In this document: piece by piece, positions 8,114 through 16,744 of the stretch
How the letters are laid out: every line of letters begins with the position of its first letter
Numbering within the stretch: the first letter of the stretch is position 1
Assembly: GCA_913063035.1 (NCBI GenBank)
Contig: CAJXYS010000015.1
Span: forward strand, 1-64,000
Source of the DNA: an uncultured Maritimibacter sp.
Lineage (GTDB): Bacteria > Pseudomonadota > Alphaproteobacteria > Rhodobacterales > Rhodobacteraceae
Direction: 5' to 3'
Length of the DNA: 64,000 nucleotides
Program-made: the position numbers and the translations under genes
Notes under the pieces: generated by a model
The model's input: the letters and a program-made list of their open reading frames with translations, nothing else
Told to the model about the DNA's origin: nothing
Databases searched by the model: none

Positions 8114-9415
8114 ATGCTTCGCAACACGATCCTTGCTGCCACCGGCGCCGCCATGACCGCATTCGCGGCCCATGCCGAGCCGGTCGAGATCACCTGGTGG
8201 CACGCCATGGGCGGCCAGCTGGGCGAAACCGTCAACGAAATCGCCAAGGGCTTCAACGAGAGCCAGGACGCCTACCAGATCACCCCGGTCTACAAGGGCG
8301 GCTACGAGGACACGCTGACCGCCACGATCGCGGCCTTCCGCGCCGGCGAGCAGCCGAACGTCGTGCAGGTCTTCGACGCGGGCGCGGCCACGATCATCGG
8401 CGCCAAGGGCGCCGTGGTGCCGGCCGAGGACCTGATCCAGGAGGCCGGCGTCGCCTTCGACGCGAACGACTACATCGACGGCGTGCGCTACTTCTACGCC
8501 GACAGCGACGGCAAGATGATCGGCATGCCGTTCAACTCCTCGACCCCGATCCTCTACTACAACGTCGAGGCGCTCGAGGCCGCGGGCGTCGAGCCGCCGA
8601 AGACCTGGGAAGAGTTCGAGGCCATCGCGCCGCAGATCAAGGAGGCGGGCTACACCCCGCTGGCGCAGTCGCACCTGCCCTGGATCTTCACCGAGAACTT
8701 CATGTCGCGTCACAACATCCCCTTCGCGACCAACGCCAACGGTTTCGAGGGCGTCGCGGGCACCGAGATCCTGCCCGAGACCGCCGCGATCGAAGCCCAT
8801 TTCGACAAGCTGGCCGCGTGGAACGAGGCCGGGCTCTTCGGCTTCTACGGTGCGGCCTGGGGCGCCAACCAGACCCCGTTCGAGAACGGTGAAGTGGCCA
8901 TGTGGCTCGGCTCGTCGGGCTCCTTCGGCGGTCTGCGCAACGCCGTCGACTTCCCCTTCTCGGCCACGTATCTGCCCTACTGGGAAGGCGTGACGGAGAG
9001 CCCGACCAACACCTTCATCGGCGGCGCCGCGCTCTTCGCGATGGCCGGTCACCCCGAGGAGGAGAACACCGCGACGGCCGAGTTCTTCAAGTATCTCTCC
9101 TCGCCCGACGTTCAGCTGATGTGGCACCAGCAGACCGGCTACGTGCCGATCACCAAGGCCGCCTACGAGAAGGCGCAGGAGATCGGCTACTACGACGAGG
9201 TTCCGCAGGCCGAGGTCGGCATCCAGCAGCTCTCGCTGCCGGGCGGCGCGTGGTCCAAGGGCTACCGCATGGGCTTCTACGTGCAGATCCGCGACGTCAT
9301 GAACCGCGAATACGCGCAGGTCATCAACGGCGAGAAGTCGGCGGCCGAGGCCTTCGAGGTCATCAAGGCCGAGGGCAACAAGCTGCTCGACCGCTTTGCC
9401 AAGACGATGAACTGA
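8114..9415 (+). CDS. ugpB: sn-Glycerol-3-phosphate ABC transporter substrate-binding protein
   Basis: A 433-aa periplasmic binding protein of the family 1 extracellular solute-binding type. The signal peptide covers about residues 1-21 (ending AAHA, then EPVEITWWHAMGGQLGE). The WWHAMGG start of the mature protein, the YKGGYEDTLTA segment, and the C-terminal LSLPGGAWSKGYRMGFY are characteristic of UgpB. The ATG at 8114 follows GAGGA. It is the first gene of ugpBAEC and binds glycerol-3-phosphate and glycerophosphodiesters such as glycerophosphocholine. A Pho-box-like repeat lies upstream and a strong hairpin follows the stop codon. Confidence 0.9.
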   Translation: MLRNTILAATGAAMTAFAAHAEPVEITWWHAMGGQLGETVNEIAKGFNESQDAYQITPVYKGGYEDTLTATIAAFRAGEQPNVVQVFDAGAATIIGAKGAVVPAEDLIQEAGVAFDANDYIDGVRYFYADSDGKMIGMPFNSSTPILYYNVEALEAAGVEPPKTWEEFEAIAPQIKEAGYTPLAQSHLPWIFTENFMSRHNIPFATNANGFEGVAGTEILPETAAIEAHFDKLAAWNEAGLFGFYGAAWGANQTPFENGEVAMWLGSSGSFGGLRNAVDFPFSATYLPYWEGVTESPTNTFIGGAALFAMAGHPEEENTATAEFFKYLSSPDVQLMWHQQTGYVPITKAAYEKAQEIGYYDEVPQAEVGIQQLSLPGGAWSKGYRMGFYVQIRDVMNREYAQVINGEKSAAEAFEVIKAEGNKLLDRFAKTMN

Positions 9416-9434
9416 GACCGTCGGTCTGATCCCG

Positions 9435-9463
9435 CGGGGGCGCCCGGAGGCGCCCCCGTTTTC
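9435..9463 (+). terminator. Hairpin between ugpB and ugpA
   Basis: A perfect 10-bp stem (CGGGGGCGCC / GGCGCCCCCG, CGGA loop) followed by TTTTC. It probably works as a partial terminator or mRNA 3'-end stabiliser giving excess binding protein over the membrane subunits. Confidence 0.75.
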
Positions 9464-9483
9464 AATTCTGCCCGGGACCCGTC

Positions 9484-10365
9484 ATGAAGAAGGCGCAGTT
9501 CAACAGCCGCTGGATGCCCTATGCCCTGCTGATGCCGCAAATGGCGATCATCGGCATCTTCTTTCTCTGGCCCGCCGCCGAGGCGATCCGATCGTCCTTC
9601 TACCTGGAGGATCCGTTCTTCGGGACCGGCACCTTCGTCGGCTTCGAGAATTATTCCAACGTCCTGACGGATCCCAACTATCGCCGCTCGGCGGTCTTCA
9701 CCGCCGCCTTCACGCTGACCGTCGTCTTCGTCTCGCTCGGGCTCGGCCTGCTCTTCGCGGTCTCGGCCGACCGGGTGCTTCGCGGCCAGCAGACCTACAA
9801 GACGCTGCTGATGTGGGTCTATGCCATCGCGCCGCCGGTGGCCGGCCTGATCGGCGTGATGCTCTTCGACCAGCATATCGGGCCGCTCACCGACGCCGCC
9901 GCGGCGATCGGCTGGAACCTTCAGATCGGGGTGGACTACTGGGACACCGCCGTCGCGATCACCGTGGTCTCGGCCTGGAAGCAGATCCCCTACAACTTCA
10001 TCTTCTTTCTCTCGGCGCTGCAGTCGATCCCGTCCTCGGTCAAGGAAGCCGCCGCGATCGACTGCCGGTCCGAGACGCGGCGTTTCTGGACGGTGACCTT
10101 CCCGCTGCTGGCGCCGATGACCTTCTTCCTGATGATCCTGAACACGACCTACGCGCTCTTCGAGACCTTCGGCACCGTGGACCTGATGGTGCAGGACCAG
10201 CCCGGCAACAGCCCCGTGACACTGGTCTACAAGGTCTATCGCGACGGGTTCCGGGGCAACGACCTGGGCGGCTCGGCCGCACAGTCGGTGATCCTCATGG
10301 TGCTCGTCCTCGTGCTCACAATCGCGCAGTTCCGCCTGATCGAGCGGCGCGTGCATTACAGCTGA
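9484..10365 (+). CDS. ugpA: sn-Glycerol-3-phosphate ABC transporter permease UgpA
   Basis: A 293-aa inner-membrane permease of the MalF/UgpA type with six predicted membrane segments. The binding-protein-dependent EAA loop is visible as KEAAAIDCRSETRRFWTVTFP, which contacts the ATPase. It follows ugpB after 68 bp holding a hairpin, and precedes ugpE by 9 bp. It forms the membrane channel for glycerol-3-phosphate and its diesters together with UgpE. Family assignment is by EAA loop, size and operon position. The short leader MKKAQFNSRWMPY is typical of UgpA. Confidence 0.9.
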   Translation: MKKAQFNSRWMPYALLMPQMAIIGIFFLWPAAEAIRSSFYLEDPFFGTGTFVGFENYSNVLTDPNYRRSAVFTAAFTLTVVFVSLGLGLLFAVSADRVLRGQQTYKTLLMWVYAIAPPVAGLIGVMLFDQHIGPLTDAAAAIGWNLQIGVDYWDTAVAITVVSAWKQIPYNFIFFLSALQSIPSSVKEAAAIDCRSETRRFWTVTFPLLAPMTFFLMILNTTYALFETFGTVDLMVQDQPGNSPVTLVYKVYRDGFRGNDLGGSAAQSVILMVLVLVLTIAQFRLIERRVHYS

Positions 10366-10374
10366 GGCCCCGAG

Positions 10375-11217
10375 ATGACCCGTGTCCGCCTGACCGACCA
10401 CCTGGTGCTGATCCTGGGCGTCCTGCTCATGATGGGGCCGCTGGTGGTGGCCTTCCTCACCTCGACGCACGACCACGTCGAGATCCACCGCGAGGGGATG
10501 CAGTTCACCCTGGGCGCCGAGTTCGCGGAGACCTACGCCACCGTTCTGACCCGCGAGGGCGGCTTCACCGGCGAGATCACCGGGCTGCTGATGACGCAGA
10601 ACTCGCTGATCCTCGGCATCGGCTTCGCCGTGGGCAAGATCGTGATCTCGATGCTGGCGGCCTATGCGATCGTCTATTACCGCTTTCCGCTCGGCACCTT
10701 CTTCTTCTGGGTGATCTTCTCGACGCTGCTGCTGCCGCTCGAGGTGCGGATCCTGCCTTCCTACGAGGTCGCCCAGCAGCTGGGGCTTCTGAACAGCTAT
10801 ACCGGGCTGATCGTGCCGCTGATCGCCTCGGCGACGGGCACCTTCTTTTTCCGCCAGTTCTTCAAGTCGGTGCCTGACGAGCTGCTCGAGGCCGCCCGGA
10901 TCGACGGGGCCGGGCCGGTGCGGTTCTTCTTCGAGATCCTGGTGCCGCTCTCGCGCACCATGATCGCGGCGATCTTCATAATCATGTTCGTGGTCGGCTG
11001 GAACCAGTATCTCTGGCCGACGATCATGACGACCGAAGAGCAGTATTTCACGCTGGTCCGTGGCATCAAGAACGTGATGCAGCAGATGATCGGGGCAGAC
11101 ATCCCCTTCTACAACGAGGCGCTGGCGATGGCCGTGCTGGCGATGCTGCCGCCCGCGGTGGTGATCCTCGTCTTCCAGCGCATGTTCATAAAAGGCCTGG
11201 TGGAGCAGGAAAAATGA
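10375..11217 (+). CDS. ugpE: sn-Glycerol-3-phosphate ABC transporter permease UgpE
   Basis: A 280-aa MalG/UgpE-type permease with six membrane segments. Its EAA loop is [20 protein letters not shown]. The conserved [11 protein letters not shown] region after the first membrane segment matches UgpE proteins. It overlaps ugpC by four bases (ATGA, 11214-11217), so the ATPase is translationally coupled to it. It pairs with UgpA in the membrane. Confidence 0.9.
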   Translation: MTRVRLTDHLVLILGVLLMMGPLVVAFLTSTHDHVEIHREGMQFTLGAEFAETYATVLTREGGFTGEITGLLMTQNSLILGIGFAVGKIVISMLAAYAIVYYRFPLGTFFFWVIFSTLLLPLEVRILPSYEVAQQLGLLNSYTGLIVPLIASATGTFFFRQFFKSVPDELLEAARIDGAGPVRFFFEILVPLSRTMIAAIFIIMFVVGWNQYLWPTIMTTEEQYFTLVRGIKNVMQQMIGADIPFYNEALAMAVLAMLPPAVVILVFQRMFIKGLVEQEK

Positions 11218-12257
11218 CGACACTCAGAATCCGCGACGCGGTCAAGCGCTATCCCAACGGGGTCGAGGCGGTCAAAGGCGTCTCGGTGGATGTCGGGGAC
11301 GGCGAGCTGGTGGTGTTCGTGGGACCCTCCGGCTGCGGCAAGTCCACGCTCTTGCGCATGGTGGCGGGGCTCGAGGAGGTCACGGAGGGTGAGATCGAGC
11401 TCTCGGGCCGGGTCGTCAACGCGCTGGAGCCCGCCGACCGCAACATCGCCATGGTGTTCCAGAACTACGCGCTTTACCCGCACATGACGGTGCGCGGCAA
11501 CCTGGCCTACGGGCTGCGCAACCGGGGCACGCCCAAGCCCGAGATCGCCGCCAAGGTCGAAGAGGCCGCGCGGATGCTGCAGATCGCCGAGTTTCTCGAC
11601 CGCAGGCCGAGCCAGCTCTCGGGCGGGCAGCGCCAGCGGGTGGCGATGGGCCGTGCCATCGTCCGCGACCCGGCGATCTTCCTCTTCGACGAGCCGCTCT
11701 CGAACCTCGACGCGAAGCTGCGCAACCAGATGCGGCTCGAGATCAAGAAGCTGCAGCGACGGCTGGGCCGCGCGGCGATCTACGTCACCCATGACCAGGT
11801 CGAGGCCATGACCCTGGCCGACCGGATCGTGGTGCTGAACGGCGGCCGGATCGAGCAGGTCGGCACGCCGACCGAGGTGTATTCGCGCCCGGCCTCGACC
11901 TTCGTGGCGAGCTTCATCGGCGCGCCGCCGATGAACCTGGTCGACGCGCAGCTCGATGACGACGGGCTGCAGGTGGCCGGCCAGGTCGTGGCGCATGACA
12001 GCGCCCATCGCGGCCCGGTCACGCTGGGCATCCGGCCCGAGCGCGCGCATCTCGTGGCCGGGGGTGCCGGCCTCGACATCGAGGTCGCGGTGGTCGAGGA
12101 GCTTGGCGCGCACCGGCTGATCCACGCCCATCTCGGCGGCCACGAGGTCACGGTCGCCCAGAGCGCCGACGAGCCGGTGCCAGCGGGCCGGATGGTGCTG
12201 AGCTTCCGGCCGGAAGACCTGCACCTGTTCGATCGCGGGACCGGCGTGCGGATCTGA
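11214..12257 (+). CDS. ugpC: sn-Glycerol-3-phosphate ABC transporter ATP-binding protein UgpC
   Basis: A 347-aa ATPase of the MalK/UgpC class. Walker A is GPSGCGKST, the signature is [14 protein letters not shown], Walker B is [16 protein letters not shown], and the switch region is [16 protein letters not shown]. The C-terminal third (about residues 240-347) is the OB-fold/TOBE domain with IRPE and FRPEDLHLF motifs, where UgpC/MalK proteins are regulated. It is the last gene of ugpBAEC. No ugpQ follows; the GDPD gene at 1949-2782 fills that role nearby. Confidence 0.9.
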   Translation: MTTLRIRDAVKRYPNGVEAVKGVSVDVGDGELVVFVGPSGCGKSTLLRMVAGLEEVTEGEIELSGRVVNALEPADRNIAMVFQNYALYPHMTVRGNLAYGLRNRGTPKPEIAAKVEEAARMLQIAEFLDRRPSQLSGGQRQRVAMGRAIVRDPAIFLFDEPLSNLDAKLRNQMRLEIKKLQRRLGRAAIYVTHDQVEAMTLADRIVVLNGGRIEQVGTPTEVYSRPASTFVASFIGAPPMNLVDAQLDDDGLQVAGQVVAHDSAHRGPVTLGIRPERAHLVAGGAGLDIEVAVVEELGAHRLIHAHLGGHEVTVAQSADEPVPAGRMVLSFRPEDLHLFDRGTGVRI

Positions 12258-12272
12258 TCCCGCGCAGGAAAC

Positions 12273-12302
12273 GGCACCGGCGCCCTTGGCGGGGCCGGTG
12301 CC
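12273..12302 (+). terminator. Hairpin after ugpC
   Basis: A perfect 9-bp GC stem (GGCACCGGC / GCCGGTGCC) with a 12-nt loop, between the convergent ugpC and DUF1127 genes. There is no T-run, so Rho-independent termination is uncertain. Confidence 0.4.
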
Positions 12303-12326
12303 GGGCGTGTCGGCGATCTCTCGGGC

Positions 12327-12554
12327 TCAGACGTAGAAGAGATCGCGGAAGACGTGGTGCACGATGCGATCGCGCGCGATGCCGAGGCGCGCCAGTTCCG
12401 CGTCGCTCATCGCCTCGAGCCGGGCGATCTCGTCCTTGCGCGACCGGCGCTCGAGATACGCGTTGAAGCCCTGCCCCATCGCGGCGAGGAACGCGTCGAT
12501 GCGGTCGCGCAGGCCGCGGTCGGCGGCGGTGCTGTTGGTGGTCACGGTTGCCAT
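12327..12554 (-). CDS. DUF1127 domain small protein
   Basis: A 75-aa protein. The C-terminal half, RKDEIARLEAMSDAELARLG followed by IARDRIVHHVFRDLF, has the DUF1127 (YjiS-like) pattern in which an R/L-rich helix is followed by a DxxLxxLGI motif. An AGGAGG ribosome site precedes the ATG at 12554. Some short DUF1127 proteins of alphaproteobacteria bind RNA and adjust phosphate, carbon or stress physiology; this is family knowledge and the arginine content here is modest. It sits between convergent ugpC and the fructokinase gene, apparently as its own transcript. Confidence 0.8.
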   Translation of the reverse strand: MATVTTNSTAADRGLRDRIDAFLAAMGQGFNAYLERRSRKDEIARLEAMSDAELARLGIARDRIVHHVFRDLFYV

Positions 12555-12645
12555 CTGGAAACCTCCTGCTTTGCAAGTTCCGGTTTCCTCCCTTGGCCTT
12601 CAAGCTAGGGACGGACCGCTGACATGACCATTGCGGTCTCTGCAA

Positions 12646-12660
12646 ACCCGCCTTGCGGGT
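12646..12660 (-). terminator. Short hairpin after the fructokinase gene
   Basis: ACCCGC-CTT-GCGGGT forms a perfect 6-bp stem with a 3-nt loop; on the minus strand it is followed by TTTGC. It is placed 19 bp after the fructokinase stop, consistent with a weak intrinsic terminator. Confidence 0.45.
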
Positions 12661-12678
12661 GGCGGCGGCGGGGCGGGC

Positions 12679-13605
12679 TCAGATATCGAGGTCGCGGCGC
12701 CAGGGCGGGTTGGCCCCGGCGCGCGACACGGTCACGGCCGCCGCCGCCGCGCCGAGATCCAGCGCATGGCTCAGCGTCGCAGGGTCCAGGGCGCCGAGCC
12801 GGCCGCCGGAGAGCGCACCGGCCTCCGCCAGTCCGGCCAGGAGCCCGGCGTTGAAGGTATCCCCGGCGCCGACCGTGTCGGCGACCTCCGCCGGGCGGCC
12901 CCGGACGCTGACCGGCCCGTCCGCCGTCACGGCAAGGGCGCCGGCCGCGCCGAGCGTCACCACGACGAGCGACGGCCCGCGCGCCAGCAGGCGCGGCGCC
13001 ACGGCGGCCGGGTCGCCGGCCCCCTCGAGCCAGCCGAGATCCTCGTCCGACAGCTTGACGATATCGGCCGCCGCGACCATCCGGTCGATGCGCGCGCGAT
13101 AGGCGGCCTCGTCCGAGACGAAGCCCGGCCGGATGTTCGGATCGATCATCGTGACGCGCCGGCCCGCCTCGCGCAGCATCAGCGTCTCGTAGGCGCTGCC
13201 GCAGGGCTCGCCGATCAGGCTGATGCCGCCGAAGAAAAGCGCCTCGGTCGCGTCGGGCAGGGCGGGCAGGTCCCCGGGCGACAGGCGCCGCCCCGCGGTG
13301 TTCTCGTCGTAGAAGGCATAGCGCGCCTGCCCGTCGACCAGCCGCACGAAGGCCAGCGTGGTGGGCGCGTCGCGCATCACCGCAAGCGCCGTGTCCACGC
13401 CGCTCTCGGCCAGCACGCCCCGCAGCTGGTCGCCGAAGAAATCCGTGGAGAGGCCGGAGAAAAAACCCGCCGGCGCCCCCAGCCGCCCCAGCGCGACCGC
13501 GGTGTTGAAGACCGCGCCGCCGGCATGGGGCGCGAAACAGGGCGCGCCCGCGTCGGTTTCGCGCGGGAGCATGTCGATCAGGGCTTCGCCGCAACACAGG
13601 ATCAT
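12679..13605 (-). CDS. PfkB-family carbohydrate kinase, fructokinase
   Basis: A 308-aa ribokinase-fold sugar kinase. The N-terminal ILCCGEALIDMLP and the GGAVFNTAVALGRLG stretch form the first PfkB pattern and sugar-binding loop. DTVGAGDTFNAGLLAGL is the second signature with the catalytic Asp and anion hole. Length and motifs fit bacterial fructokinases that phosphorylate fructose with ATP to fructose-6-phosphate; another hexose or ketose is possible. The ATG at 13605 has a near-perfect GGAGGTG ribosome site. It stands alone, divergent from the TRAP operon, with no sugar transporter beside it. Confidence 0.8.
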   Translation of the reverse strand: MILCCGEALIDMLPRETDAGAPCFAPHAGGAVFNTAVALGRLGAPAGFFSGLSTDFFGDQLRGVLAESGVDTALAVMRDAPTTLAFVRLVDGQARYAFYDENTAGRRLSPGDLPALPDATEALFFGGISLIGEPCGSAYETLMLREAGRRVTMIDPNIRPGFVSDEAAYRARIDRMVAAADIVKLSDEDLGWLEGAGDPAAVAPRLLARGPSLVVVTLGAAGALAVTADGPVSVRGRPAEVADTVGAGDTFNAGLLAGLAEAGALSGGRLGALDPATLSHALDLGAAAAAVTVSRAGANPPWRRDLDI

Positions 13606-13770
13606 CGGGCACCTCCGCCCCTTGCATTGCGCGAAAGCCGCCCCGCCGCAAGTCCGGATCGCGCCCTGCCTGATGTTGGCGCGGGCCGTTTCTGCGGCTA
13701 GGCTTCGCGGAGGTCCCGCAAGCCCGGCGCCGCGGGCGCCGGCGATGGGGCATGGAAAATTTAGTGACCA

Positions 13771-13787
13771 ATGTTAACAATTAACAT
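13771..13787. promoter_or_regulatory. 17-bp palindrome, candidate operator of the TRAP operon
   Basis: ATGTTAACAATTAACAT is a perfect inverted repeat (7-bp arms, CAA centre), itself containing the 8-bp palindrome TGTTAACA. It lies 41 bp before the dctP start in an AT-rich pocket between divergent genes. A GntR- or LacI-type operator is plausible; no regulator gene is adjacent. Confidence 0.45.
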
Positions 13788-13827
13788 CGCTAACCGGATC
13801 GGCTGCGATTCCAAAGGGAGGAATGAC

Positions 13828-14874
13828 ATGATCACCGACAAGACCGTGAAGGCGGCGCTGGCCGTCTCGACGCTGACGCTCGGCGCGGCTGGCGCCGCGT
13901 CGGCGCAGGAATACAGTTTCAAGCTGCACCATTTCCTGAGCGCCCAGGCCCCGGCGCATTCCCAGATGCTCGCCCCCTGGGCCGAGCAGGTCGAGGCCAA
14001 TTCCGGCGGCCGCGTCGAGATCGAGATCTTTCCCTCCATGACCCTGGGCGGCCGTCCGCCGGAGCTGATCAACCAGGTGCGCGACGGCGTGGTCGACCTG
14101 GTCTGGACGGTGAACGGCTACACGCCCGGGCTCTTCCCGCGCACCGAGGTGATGGAACTGCCCACCGTCTTCACCAACGATCCGGTGGCGGCCAACCTCG
14201 CCCTCCACGATCTCTACGAGTCGGATCTCAAGGAGGAATACAAGGGAGTCGAGGTGATGTTCCTGCATGCCCATGCGGGGCAGGGCATCCACATGCGCGA
14301 CAAGGCCGTGCGCAGCCCGGCGGACCTGGAGGGCGCGGATCTGCGGATCCCGACCCGCACCGGCGCCTGGGCCATCGAGGCGCTGGGCGCGAACCCGGTC
14401 GCCATGCCGGTGCCCGAACTGCCGCAGGCGCTGCAGAAGGGCGTGGTCGATGGCGCGCTGATCCCCTGGGAGATCATCCCGCCGCTCAAGATCCAGGAGC
14501 AGACCGATTACCAGATCGAGGGCGATGACAGCTGGCGCCTGGGCACGACCACCTTCCAGGTGTCGATGAACCAGGGGCGCTGGGACAGCCTGCCCGAGGA
14601 CATCCAGCAGGCCTTCCGCGACGCCTCCGGGCCCGATTGGTGGGCCGAGGTCGGCGAGATCTGGCGCGCGTCGGACGATTTCGGCATCGATCTCGCCACC
14701 AAGGCCGGGAACGAGCATATCGTCCTCAGCCCGGAAGAGACCGCCGCCTTCGAGGCCGCGCTGGCCCCGGTCGTCACGCGCTGGGTCGACGAGGTCACGG
14801 CCAAGGGCATCGACGGCGCGGCGCTGGTCGAGAAGGCCCGCGGGCTCATCGGCGAGCACAGCACGGCCGAGTGA
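13828..14874 (+). CDS. dctP: TRAP transporter substrate-binding protein (DctP family)
   Basis: A 348-aa periplasmic receptor of a TRAP transporter. The signal peptide ends ASAQ, about residue 26, followed by EYSFKLHHFLS. The DctP-family ligand-binding core is visible: DLRIPTRTGAWAIEALGANP with the conserved Arg that clamps a carboxylate, and LPQALQKGVVDGALIPW. AGGGAGG precedes the ATG at 13828; an upstream in-frame ATG at 13771 lies inside a palindrome and lacks a ribosome site. The stop overlaps the dctQ start by one base. The ligand is likely an organic acid; which one is not readable. Confidence 0.88.
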   Translation: MITDKTVKAALAVSTLTLGAAGAASAQEYSFKLHHFLSAQAPAHSQMLAPWAEQVEANSGGRVEIEIFPSMTLGGRPPELINQVRDGVVDLVWTVNGYTPGLFPRTEVMELPTVFTNDPVAANLALHDLYESDLKEEYKGVEVMFLHAHAGQGIHMRDKAVRSPADLEGADLRIPTRTGAWAIEALGANPVAMPVPELPQALQKGVVDGALIPWEIIPPLKIQEQTDYQIEGDDSWRLGTTTFQVSMNQGRWDSLPEDIQQAFRDASGPDWWAEVGEIWRASDDFGIDLATKAGNEHIVLSPEETAAFEAALAPVVTRWVDEVTAKGIDGAALVEKARGLIGEHSTAE

Positions 14875-15389
14875 TGGACGACAGCCTGCCGCGCGGCCGC
14901 ACCGGATGGGCCGGCGCGGCCGAGACGATCATCCATGGATGGGCCCTCCTCGGAGGGCTCATTCTCATGGCCGTGGTGGCCATGAACGTGCTTTCGGTCC
15001 TGGGGGGCATCTTCTGGAAACCCTTTCCCGGCGATTTCGAGATGACCCAGATGGGCGTGGCCGTGGCGGCCTTCGCCTTCCTGCCCTTCTGCCAGCTGAC
15101 CGACGCCAACGTCACCGCGGACATCTTCACCGCGCGCGCCTCGCCGCGCTGGGTGGCCGGCTTCCGGTTCGCGGCATCGCTGGTGGCGATGCTCTTCGCG
15201 GTGCTGCTGGTCTGGCGGATGTACCTGGGCATGATGGACCAGCGTGAATACGGCTACACCACCACGATCCTGCAGGTGCCGATCTGGATCGCCTTCCTGC
15301 CGATCCTGGTCTCCCTGGTGCTGCTGGCGGTGGCGGCGCTCATCACCTTCATCGAGTCCGGCCGCCGCGCCGCCGGGGGGAGGCCCTGA
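14874..15389 (+). CDS. dctQ: TRAP transporter small permease (DctQ family)
   Basis: A 171-aa membrane protein with four hydrophobic segments, as in all DctQ subunits. The loop GDFEMTQMGVAVAAFAFLPF fits the family pattern, in which a conserved Glu precedes the second segment. It is sandwiched between dctP and dctM with one-base stop/start overlaps (TGATG) on both sides, so all three are translationally coupled. It is a structural partner of DctM in the inner membrane. Confidence 0.88.
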   Translation: MDDSLPRGRTGWAGAAETIIHGWALLGGLILMAVVAMNVLSVLGGIFWKPFPGDFEMTQMGVAVAAFAFLPFCQLTDANVTADIFTARASPRWVAGFRFAASLVAMLFAVLLVWRMYLGMMDQREYGYTTTILQVPIWIAFLPILVSLVLLAVAALITFIESGRRAAGGRP

Positions 15390-16744
15390 TGGACCCCGTC
15401 ACCATGGGGATCGCCGGGCTGGCCATCCTCGTTCTTCTCATCGCGTTCCGCATGCCCATCGCCTATGCGATGATCCTCGTGGGCGGCATCGGGATCATGC
15501 TGGTCAATGGCCCCGCGCTGGTGCTGAGCCAGCTCAAGACGCTCGCCTACGGCCAGTTCTCGATCTACGATCTCAGCGTCGTGCCGATGTTCGTGCTGAT
15601 GGGCGCGATCGCCTCGAAGGCCGGGCTTTCGCAGGCGCTCTTCCGGGGGGCCAATGCCTGGCTCGGCTGGATGCGGGGCGGCACGGCCATGGCCGCCATC
15701 GCCGGCTGCGCGGGGTTCGGGGCGGTTTGCGGCTCGTCGCTGGCCACGGCCTCGACCATGGGCAAGGTCGCCCTGCCGGAACTGCGCCGTTACAACTACT
15801 CCGGCGCGCTCGCCACCGGGTCGCTGGCGGCGGGCGGGGTGCTGGGGATCCTGATCCCGCCATCGGTGGTGCTGATCATCTACGCCATCATCGTCGAGGC
15901 GAACATCGTCACCATGTTCATGGCCGCGATGATCCCGGGCGCGCTGGCGGTCGTCCTGTTCCTGCTCACGATCGCGGCCTATGTCCTGATCCGGCCCGAA
16001 GCCGGGCCCAAGGGCGGCACCGGCGACCGCGCGGAGTTCGTCGCCGCGACGGTGGGCGTGATCCCGGTGCTGGTGATCTTCGGGCTGGTCCTGGGCGGCA
16101 TCTATGCGGGCTTCTTCAACCCGACGCCGGCCGCCGCCGTCGGCGTCGCGCTGGTCTGGATCTACGGCGCCGCGCGGGGCCGGCTCGGGTGGACGCCGAT
16201 GAAGGAGGCGCTGAAGGAGACCGCCGCCACCACGGGCATGATCTACCTGATCCTACTCGGCGCGGAACTGGTCAAGATCTTCATGTCGCGGATCGGGCTG
16301 CCCCAGCAGACGGCCGACTGGATCGCCGGATCCGGCATGGAGCCGATGCTGGTGATGATCCTGCTGCTGGTCGCGCTGATCTTCCTCGGCTGCCTGATGG
16401 ACAGCCTGAGCATGATCCTGCTGGTAATCCCGTTCTTCTGGCCGGTCCTGGTGGAGCTTAATGGGGGCCTCTACCAGATGGCCGAGGGATCGGGTTTCGG
16501 GATGAGCACCGAGGACCTGAAGATCTGGTTCGGGATTCTCGCGCTCATCGTGGTGGAGCTTGGGCTCATCACGCCACCGGTGGGCATGAACGTCTTCGTG
16601 ATCTCGGCCATGGCGCGGGACACGCCGATGCTCGACACCTTCAAGGGGGTGATGCCCTTCTTCGGGGCCGAGATCCTGCGGGTCGCGATCCTGCTGGCCT
16701 TCCCGGCGCTGACACTCTGGCTGCCAGGGGTGCTCGGCGGATGA
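15389..16744 (+). CDS. dctM: TRAP transporter large permease (DctM family)
   Basis: A 451-aa integral membrane protein with about 12 hydrophobic segments, belonging to the ion-transporter superfamily and using a Na+ gradient to import the ligand delivered by DctP. Family hallmarks visible include VPMFVLMGAIASKAGLS, the hairpin GCAGFGAVCGSSLATASTMG, GGVLGILIPPSVVLIIYA, and LGCLMDSLSMILLVIPFFWP. The last is followed by LGLITPPVGMNVFVISAMA. It starts one base inside the dctQ stop and ends in an ATGA overlap with the ThDP-enzyme gene. Confidence 0.9.
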   Translation: MDPVTMGIAGLAILVLLIAFRMPIAYAMILVGGIGIMLVNGPALVLSQLKTLAYGQFSIYDLSVVPMFVLMGAIASKAGLSQALFRGANAWLGWMRGGTAMAAIAGCAGFGAVCGSSLATASTMGKVALPELRRYNYSGALATGSLAAGGVLGILIPPSVVLIIYAIIVEANIVTMFMAAMIPGALAVVLFLLTIAAYVLIRPEAGPKGGTGDRAEFVAATVGVIPVLVIFGLVLGGIYAGFFNPTPAAAVGVALVWIYGAARGRLGWTPMKEALKETAATTGMIYLILLGAELVKIFMSRIGLPQQTADWIAGSGMEPMLVMILLLVALIFLGCLMDSLSMILLVIPFFWPVLVELNGGLYQMAEGSGFGMSTEDLKIWFGILALIVVELGLITPPVGMNVFVISAMARDTPMLDTFKGVMPFFGAEILRVAILLAFPALTLWLPGVLGG

